Assembly: GCF_014284305.1 (NCBI RefSeq)
Contig: NZ_JACOFW010000004.1
Coordinates: 1-64,000, forward strand
Length of the DNA stretch: 64,000 nt
Direction of reading: 5' to 3'
DNA from: Affinundibacterium seohonense
GTDB lineage: Bacteria; Pseudomonadota; Gammaproteobacteria; Burkholderiales; Burkholderiaceae_D
Notes under the pieces: generated by a model
Database searches by the model: none
What the model was told of the DNA's origin: nothing
Seen by the model: the letters and a program-made list of their open reading frames with translations, nothing else
In this document: positions 56,871-64,000 of the stretch, piece after piece
How the letters are laid out: each line of letters starts with the position of its first letter
Numbering within the stretch: position 1 is the stretch's first letter
Made by a program: the position numbers and the translations under genes

Positions 56871-56953
56871 AGGCGTCGCTCCTGCGTAGGCAGGAGCCCA
56901 GTGGCTTTCGTTGATCAAGCAACGACGCTGGATTCCTGCCTGCGCAGGAATGA
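56871..56953. repeat. Family C dispersed palindromic repeat pair between E2 and E3 genes
   Basis: Two inverted units face each other: CTCCTGCGTAGGCAGGAGCC (56879-56898) and ATTCCTGCCTGCGCAGGAAT (56932-56951). On the minus strand they translate as the familiar IPAQAGIQ and HWAPAYAGAT peptides found in this widespread proteobacterial repeat. Lying inside an operon, the hairpins may set relative mRNA levels of E2 and E3. Confidence 0.85.
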
Positions 56954-56991
56954 CATCAAAATGCTTACGCTTACTTTCTAGACTCGGCGTC

Positions 56992-58305
56992 TTACTCAAT
57001 AAAAAGCGTAGCCGGACATTCCAAATACCCGCGTATGGTTTGAATAAACTGCGCCGCATCCATGCCATCAACGACTCGATGATCAAATGAGGACGACAGA
57101 TTCATCATCTTCCGTGCGACGACTTGACCATTGCGTATCATCGGGCGTTCCACCATTTTGTTCACGCCTATGATGGCGACCTCAGGTGAATTGATAACCG
57201 GTGTCGAGACGATGCCGCCTAAAGCGCCCAAGCTGGAAATCGTAATCGTTGAACCCGACAATTCTTCACGCGTCGCTTTGCCTATGCGTGCTGCTTCTGC
57301 CAGTCTTCCCATTTCATTGGCATTGCCCCACAAATCGCGTGCCTCAGCGTGGCGCACCACAGGCACCATCAAGCCCGCTGGCGTTTGCGCTGCGATGCCT
57401 AAATGGACTGCGGCAAATTGCGTGACCACACCGGCTTCATCATCGTAGCGCGCATTAATTTGTGGATAGTCGCGTACTGCTAATACCACTGCGCGCATCA
57501 GCAGTGGTAGCAAACTCAGCTTGCCGCGTTCTTTGCCCCATTTCTGATTGAGCTGCGTGCGCAGTGCTTCGAGTTCGGTGACATCCACTTCTTCGACGTA
57601 AGAGAAATGCGGAATGCGACGTTTGGCGTCCTGCATTTTTTGCGCGATTTTGCGACGCAGGCCGATGACGGGAATCGCGGTTTCTTCATGTAGTTCACGA
57701 TAGCTGTTACCGCCAGAAGCGATCGGTACCGATCCACGCGCGACATAGGCATCTAAATCGTCTTGCGTGATGCGACCCGCTGCGCCCGTGCCAGGAACGA
57801 ATTGCAATTCCACGCCAAGATCCCAAGCGCGACGACGTACTGCTGGCGAGGCGATAGGTTTTTCACCACTGGCGCGTGCTGCGCTTGGAACGCTGCTACT
57901 GGTTTTTGCTGCCGATGTGGCTGCTGCCGCGACAGGCGCTTTTGCTGGTGCTGGAGCGGCTGGCTTCTCCACAACTGGCGCAGGTGCTGTTGTAACTGGT
58001 TCCGCTTTTGCAGGAGCAGGCGTAGGTGCAGCAGCGGCGGCATTCGCATCCACATTGCCAGCACCTTCAACTTCAATACGAATCAACTCTGAACCGACCG
58101 CCATGACTTGACCAGCGGCGCCACCAAGCGCTAAGACCTTGCCATGCACAGGGCTAGGAATTTCGATTGTGGCTTTGTCAGTCATGACGTCCGCCATGAC
58201 CTGATCTTCTGTGATCATATCGCCGACTTTGACATTCCACGCGACCAATTCAACTTCTGCAATACCTTCGCCGATATCCGGCATTTTAATGACATGAATA
58301 CCCAT
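56992..58305 (-). CDS. bkdB: Dihydrolipoamide acyltransferase (E2) of branched-chain 2-oxoacid dehydrogenase
   Basis: 437 residues from ATG 58305 (GGAG seven bases before; the longer frame to 58380 lies inside the E1beta gene). The lipoyl domain has the modified lysine in VMTDKATIEIPSP (about residue 44). An Ala/Pro-rich linker follows (about 85-165), then a peripheral subunit-binding domain (ASPAVRRRAWDLGVELQFVP), then the catalytic domain with DHRVVDGMDAAQF near the end. It forms the core of the complex and passes the acyl group to CoA. The start codon is one base past the E1beta stop, so the two are translationally coupled. Confidence 0.95.
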   Translation of the reverse strand: MGIHVIKMPDIGEGIAEVELVAWNVKVGDMITEDQVMADVMTDKATIEIPSPVHGKVLALGGAAGQVMAVGSELIRIEVEGAGNVDANAAAAAPTPAPAKAEPVTTAPAPVVEKPAAPAPAKAPVAAAATSAAKTSSSVPSAARASGEKPIASPAVRRRAWDLGVELQFVPGTGAAGRITQDDLDAYVARGSVPIASGGNSYRELHEETAIPVIGLRRKIAQKMQDAKRRIPHFSYVEEVDVTELEALRTQLNQKWGKERGKLSLLPLLMRAVVLAVRDYPQINARYDDEAGVVTQFAAVHLGIAAQTPAGLMVPVVRHAEARDLWGNANEMGRLAEAARIGKATREELSGSTITISSLGALGGIVSTPVINSPEVAIIGVNKMVERPMIRNGQVVARKMMNLSSSFDHRVVDGMDAAQFIQTIRGYLECPATLFIE

Positions 58306-58306
58306 C

Positions 58307-59344
58307 TTATTTCTCCATCGCACGTTTAAATGCCGCGGCAACGCGGGCTGGACCAGGGAAGTAATCCCACTCTTGCGCATGCGGGTAGGGAGTATCCCAG
58401 CCTGTCACGCGTTCGATTGGGGCTTCGAGATGGTAGAAACAATGTTCTTGCACCAGCGCAGTCAACTCAGCGCCAAAGCCGCTAGTGCGTGTCGCTTCAT
58501 GCACAACCACGCAACGACCCGTCTTTTTCACCGAGGCCAAAATGGTCGGTAAATCCAAAGGCCAAATGCTACGCAAATCGATGATCTCGGCATCGACACC
58601 ACTTTCCGCCGCTGCTGCTTCGGATACCCAGACCATGGTGCCGTAAGTCAGCACTGTCAGATCTTTGCCTTCGCGGAACACAGATGCGGATTCCAACGGC
58701 ACGGTGTAGTAGCCTTCAGGTACATCGCCCATAGGATGCTTAGACCAAGGCACGACTGGCTGATCATGGTGACCATTGAACGGGCCGTTATAAATACGTT
58801 TAGGTTCCAAGAAAATGACGGGATCATTGTTCTCGATTGAAGCGATCAACAAACCTTTCGCGTCGTAAGGATTGGACGGCATCACGGTGCGCAAACCGCA
58901 GACATGCGTGAACACCGCTTCTGGACTTTGGCTATGGGTTTGACCACCATAAATACCACCACCGCAAGGCGTACGTATCGTCAGCGGTGCGATGAAATCA
59001 CCGGCTGAGCGGAAACGCAAACGCGCCGCTTCCGATACGATTTGGTCGTACGCAGGATAAATGTAATCAGCAAATTGAATTTCGATCACAGGACGCAAAC
59101 CATAAGCGCCCATGCCGACTGCCGCGCCGACGATTCCGCTTTCTGAAATCGGTGCATCAAACACACGCGATTTGCCGTATTTCTTTTGCAGACCTTCGGT
59201 ACAACGAAACACGCCACCGAAGTAGCCAACGTCTTGCCCGAATACCACTACATTGTCATCACGCTCCAACATCACATCCATCGCTGAACGCAGCGCTTGG
59301 ATCATGGTCATGGGCGTGGATTTTCCCTTTACATCATTGCTCAT
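58307..59344 (-). CDS. bkdA2: Branched-chain 2-oxoacid dehydrogenase E1 beta subunit
   Basis: 345 residues, full length for the family. The transketolase-like pyrimidine domain has VVVFGQDVGYFGGVFRCTEG (about 33-52), APISESGIVGAAVGMGAYGL and the FADYIYPAYDQIVSEAARLR motif. The C-terminal domain has HEATRTSGFGAELTALVQ. Together with E1 alpha it binds thiamine diphosphate and decarboxylates 2-oxoacids from valine, leucine and isoleucine. Two bases separate it from the E1alpha gene. Confidence 0.95.
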   Translation of the reverse strand: MSNDVKGKSTPMTMIQALRSAMDVMLERDDNVVVFGQDVGYFGGVFRCTEGLQKKYGKSRVFDAPISESGIVGAAVGMGAYGLRPVIEIQFADYIYPAYDQIVSEAARLRFRSAGDFIAPLTIRTPCGGGIYGGQTHSQSPEAVFTHVCGLRTVMPSNPYDAKGLLIASIENNDPVIFLEPKRIYNGPFNGHHDQPVVPWSKHPMGDVPEGYYTVPLESASVFREGKDLTVLTYGTMVWVSEAAAAESGVDAEIIDLRSIWPLDLPTILASVKKTGRCVVVHEATRTSGFGAELTALVQEHCFYHLEAPIERVTGWDTPYPHAQEWDYFPGPARVAAAFKRAMEK

Positions 59345-59346
59345 TT

Positions 59347-61538
<2,192 letters not shown>

Positions 61539-61847
61539 ATGCATCCAGATAAAGTTTGCCGTGAACGTGTGCAAGTTCTGACTGATTTGCCGAATATTGG
61601 TAAAGCTGGCGCTGCCGACCTCGTATTACTCGGGATTTTGCATCCTCAAGAATTAATTGGACGTGATCCTTTTCATATGTACCGCCAATTGTGTGAGCTT
61701 ACCCAGCAAAGGCACGACCCATGTGTCATAGATGTGTTTATGTCGGTGACACGATTTATGGCAGGTGAGCCAGCGCAAGCTTGGTGGAGCTTTACAGAAG
61801 AGCGAAAGCAGTTGCTGACCCAAGCTGCCACCCTTAGTCAGGACTAA
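61539..61847 (+). CDS. Cdd1-type (pathogenicity-locus family) helix-hairpin-helix protein
   Basis: 102 residues from ATG 61539, with AGGG just upstream; the longer open frame to 61452 lacks family similarity. The helix-hairpin-helix motif is VQVLTDLPNIGKAGAADLVL, followed by the conserved LLGILHPQELIGRDPFHMY, HDPCVIDVFMSVTRFMAGEP and AWWSFTEERK blocks of the Cdd1 family. Such small proteins are probably nucleic-acid binding and occur widely as single genes. Precise function unknown. Confidence 0.85.
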   Translation: MHPDKVCRERVQVLTDLPNIGKAGAADLVLLGILHPQELIGRDPFHMYRQLCELTQQRHDPCVIDVFMSVTRFMAGEPAQAWWSFTEERKQLLTQAATLSQD

Positions 61848-62254
61848 GTCCATCCTCTGAATGCGCTTTTTTTGCAGAATCAAAATCGACTTTGGTTCTA
61901 TGTGACGGTACCTTTGGGCTTGTCATATGGGCCAATAAAAATAAACTCGGCCTCGTTCCAAACTTCACCCAGACTTTGCGGTCTTACTCGCCAAATTACG
62001 GTCTTTTTCGGGTTTTAAACAGCATAAACGCCTGTCTTTTTTGAAATTGCTGACTCTAAGTTCATTTATTTTCGCTGAATTTGTGCGATGCAGAAGAGGT
62101 AAATTCAGTATTTTATATTTTATTTAAATTAAATTTGGCTGTTATTGTATTTTAATGAATTTAATTATTTCGTTACATTTTTCATAGCGTGGGAAGAGCA
62201 CTCAAATTCTCGATCTGGTTTACAATCTCGTCTTTAATATAGAAATCAATCGTC
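61848..62254. promoter_or_regulatory. Upstream region of the mla operon
   Basis: About 400 bases, very AT-rich from 62090 to 62180. The mlaF promoter should lie here. I see no RNA gene and no recognisable regulator site. Confidence 0.4.
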
Positions 62255-63070
62255 GTGCCCAATTTAGTTGAAATTCGTGATTTGCAGTTTGGCTATGGCA
62301 ACCGGAATATTTTGTCCGGTTTGGACATGGATTTTCCGCGCGGTAAAGTGATTGCCGTGATGGGAGGCTCGGGTTCAGGTAAGACCACTATCCTGCGTTT
62401 GATCGGCGGTCAGATTACGCCTCAACGCGGTCACGTGGCTGTCAATGGTGAAATTGTTCATCAATTAAAAACGCCAGGTATGTATGCCCTCCGCCGCAAG
62501 ATGGGCATGCTGTTTCAGCACGGCGCTCTGTTTACTGACCTTAGCGTTTTCGATAATGTCGCCTTCCCGTTGCGCGAGCATGCCAAGTTACCAGAAAGTA
62601 TGATTCAAGATCTGGTGATGATGAAGTTAAATGCGGTCGGTTTGCGCAATGCTGCGAAGCTTAAACCATCTGAAATCTCAGGTGGCATGGCGCGTCGAGT
62701 CGCTTTAGCGCGTGCCGTTGCACTTGATCCGCAATTGATTATGTATGACGAACCTTTTGCTGGACTTGACCCAATTTCTATGGGGGTAACGGCAACTTTG
62801 ATTCGCAATTTGAATAATGCACTCGGTTCCACCAGTATTTTGGTATCGCATGATGTGCATGAAACATTCACGATTGCAGATTATGTTTATTTCCTGTCAC
62901 AAGGCAAGATCGTCGCGCAAGGAACACCGCAAGAGATGCTGGAATCGACCGACCCGTATGTAAAACAATTTGTGCATGCAGAGAGTGATGGTCCGGTGCC
63001 TTTTCATTATCCCGGTAAGTCGATGGCTGAAGAGATTGGTTTGAAGCGACATTCCGGAGAGTCGACATGA
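62255..63070 (+). CDS. mlaF: Phospholipid transport ABC ATPase MlaF
   Basis: 271 residues from a GTG start at 62255. Walker A is MGGSGSGKTTILRLIGG, signature EISGGMARRVALARA, Walker B QLIMYDEPFAGLDPIS, and switch LVSHDVHETFTIADY. The DP(I/V)SMG and MARR features mark the Mla/Ttg2A group rather than other ABC families. With MlaE and MlaD it moves phospholipids between inner and outer membrane to keep outer-membrane lipid asymmetry. It overlaps mlaE by four bases. Confidence 0.95.
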   Translation: MPNLVEIRDLQFGYGNRNILSGLDMDFPRGKVIAVMGGSGSGKTTILRLIGGQITPQRGHVAVNGEIVHQLKTPGMYALRRKMGMLFQHGALFTDLSVFDNVAFPLREHAKLPESMIQDLVMMKLNAVGLRNAAKLKPSEISGGMARRVALARAVALDPQLIMYDEPFAGLDPISMGVTATLIRNLNNALGSTSILVSHDVHETFTIADYVYFLSQGKIVAQGTPQEMLESTDPYVKQFVHAESDGPVPFHYPGKSMAEEIGLKRHSGEST

Positions 63071-63846
63071 TTAGTAATTTTGTTAGTCGGCTCGGACAGG
63101 TCACTCGCGAGACGATCACAGATCTTGGCCATGCGAGTCGCAGTTTTGTAAACATCGTGATCAACGCCCCGAGCCTGTGGCGTAGACCACAACTGATTGC
63201 CGATCAAGTGCATTTCATCGGCAATTATTCCTTAGTGATTATCGCCATTTCTGGTTTGTTTGTTGGATTTGTGCTGGGCTACCAAGGTTATTACACCTTG
63301 AATCGATATGGATCAGAAGAAGCCTTGGGCTTATTAGTCGCTTTGTCGTTGGTACGCGAACTTGGACCTGTGGTGACCGCTTTGTTATTCGCAGGTCGCG
63401 CAGGAACGTCGTTGACCGCAGAAATCGGTTTGATGAAGGCTGGCGAACAATTAGCGGCAATGGAAATGATGGCGGTAAATCCTTTGCAGCGTGTGGTTGC
63501 GCCGCGTTTTATTGCAGGTGTGATTGCTCTGCCTATCCTGACTTTGATCTTTAATGCGATGGGCATTATTGGTGGCTACTTGGTTGGCGTGTCTTTGATT
63601 GGTGTTGACAGTGGTTCGTTTTGGTCGCAAATGCAGGCTGGCGTTGATATTTGGAACGATCTTGGCAACGGCAGTATTAAGAGCATCGTATTTGGCTTTG
63701 CGGTCACTTTTGTGGCGCTGTATCAAGGGTATGAAGCAACTCCAACGCCAGAAGGTGTGGCGCGTGCCACGACCCGTACGGTAGTGATTTCTTCCTTGTT
63801 GGTGTTGTGGCTGGATTTCTTGTTGACCGCATGGATGTTCCAGTAA
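63067..63846 (+). CDS. mlaE: Phospholipid transport permease MlaE
   Basis: 259 residues. MlaE permease with the conserved AGRAGTSLTAEIGLMKAGEQ block (about residues 118-137) followed by the ALEMM-like LAAMEMMAVNP motif, and five hydrophobic segments. The C-terminal GYEATPTPEGVARATTRTVV stretch is characteristic of the family. It forms the inner-membrane channel of the MlaFEDB complex. ATG overlaps the mlaF stop codon. Confidence 0.95.
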   Translation: MISNFVSRLGQVTRETITDLGHASRSFVNIVINAPSLWRRPQLIADQVHFIGNYSLVIIAISGLFVGFVLGYQGYYTLNRYGSEEALGLLVALSLVRELGPVVTALLFAGRAGTSLTAEIGLMKAGEQLAAMEMMAVNPLQRVVAPRFIAGVIALPILTLIFNAMGIIGGYLVGVSLIGVDSGSFWSQMQAGVDIWNDLGNGSIKSIVFGFAVTFVALYQGYEATPTPEGVARATTRTVVISSLLVLWLDFLLTAWMFQ

Positions 63847-63924
63847 TCCGTTTTCTGAATTTGAATTTATACAATCGCACCGAAGACGATGACGTCATGG
63901 TGGATTTTGGTAAGAGGTAAAACA

Positions 63925-64000
63925 ATGCAAAAAAAATCAATCGACTTTTGGGTCGGCATCTTTGTCCTGCTCGGTGCGGCATCTTTATTATTTTTGGCTT
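63925..64000 (+). CDS. mlaD: MlaD, N-terminal part (3' end outside window)
   Basis: Only the first 25 codons are visible: MQKKSIDFWVGIFVLLGAAS, then a hydrophobic run, the N-terminal membrane anchor of an MCE-domain MlaD protein. An AAGAGG sequence lies about eight bases upstream. The rest of the gene, and probably mlaC and mlaB, lie beyond the window. Confidence 0.85.
   Translation, partial: MQKKSIDFWVGIFVLLGAASLLFLA

Noticed and set aside
56862-57086. 74-codon minus-strand open frame after the E2 gene
   Set aside because: It is the translation of the family C repeat and the end of the E2 gene in another frame.
58306-58380. 25-codon N-terminal extension of the E2 gene
   Set aside because: It lies within the E1beta coding sequence and precedes the conserved lipoyl-domain start.

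Overview
The window looks like the chromosome of a betaproteobacterium of the order Burkholderiales, most likely Oxalobacteraceae (Undibacterium/Herminiimonas-like). This rests on the gltBD genes, an mlaFED lipid-transport operon, CGGG-type lipoproteins, a class I PHA synthase cluster, a YtrA-type GntR/ABC operon, the MCP styles and moderate GC. It is an inference from protein resemblance, not a measured placement. No rRNA or tRNA gene and no CRISPR array was seen.

Layout. 1-0.67 kb: C-terminal part of an IS1182-type transposase overlapping the end of a secreted M9 collagenase with three PKD domains and a PPC domain (0.66-3.8 kb). 4.5-12.5 kb: scattered housekeeping and accessory genes: DUF475 membrane protein, GNAT acetyltransferase, a lone B12-binding-like fragment, a DUF4214 lipoprotein, a RAYT-type transposase that has lost its catalytic residues, a discoidin-like lipoprotein and an acyltransferase-3 membrane enzyme. 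12.8-22.4 kb: a large propeller-type sensor histidine kinase, MipA/OmpV porin-like protein, small exported protein, DUF4256 protein, a chemoreceptor and a YciI-like protein. 23.1-26.9 kb: a 1253-residue surface or secreted protein with delta-60 beta-propeller repeats and a C-terminal DUF4214 domain, followed by an ORF6N-domain protein.

28.2-34.6 kb: gltB and gltD (glutamate synthase), separated by a pair of palindromic repeats. 35.0-38.6 kb: a second chemoreceptor between two similar terminator-containing repeats, then a thioredoxin/CcdA pair. 38.9-42.0 kb: three same-strand genes of unknown function separated by imperfect palindromes that resemble integron attC sites. The first gene encodes a protein combining an HNH-like zinc domain with two PD-(D/E)XK-like domains. 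This is the most novel-looking stretch and may be a gene-cassette array carrying a defence-type nuclease.

42.2-51.7 kb (minus strand): a polyhydroxyalkanoate/acyl-phosphate cluster: PhoU-like protein, truncated pyruvate phosphate dikinase, FabI, PhaC, MaoC-phosphotransacylase fusion and acetate kinase, with an FNR/Anr-like box upstream. A remnant of a second gltB copy lies beside that box. 52-55.2 kb: exported protein and a GntR/ABC operon. 55.4-60.6 kb: branched-chain 2-oxoacid dehydrogenase operon (E1alpha, E1beta, E2, E3), with a dispersed palindromic repeat between E2 and E3. 61.5 kb: Cdd1-like helix-hairpin-helix protein. 62.3 kb to the end: mlaF, mlaE and the start of mlaD.

Metabolically, the bkd complex makes acyl-CoAs, the phosphotransacylase and kinase can turn acyl-CoA into acid plus ATP, and PhaC stores hydroxyacyl-CoAs as polymer. 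The FNR-like box suggests that the storage/fermentation block is switched on at low oxygen.
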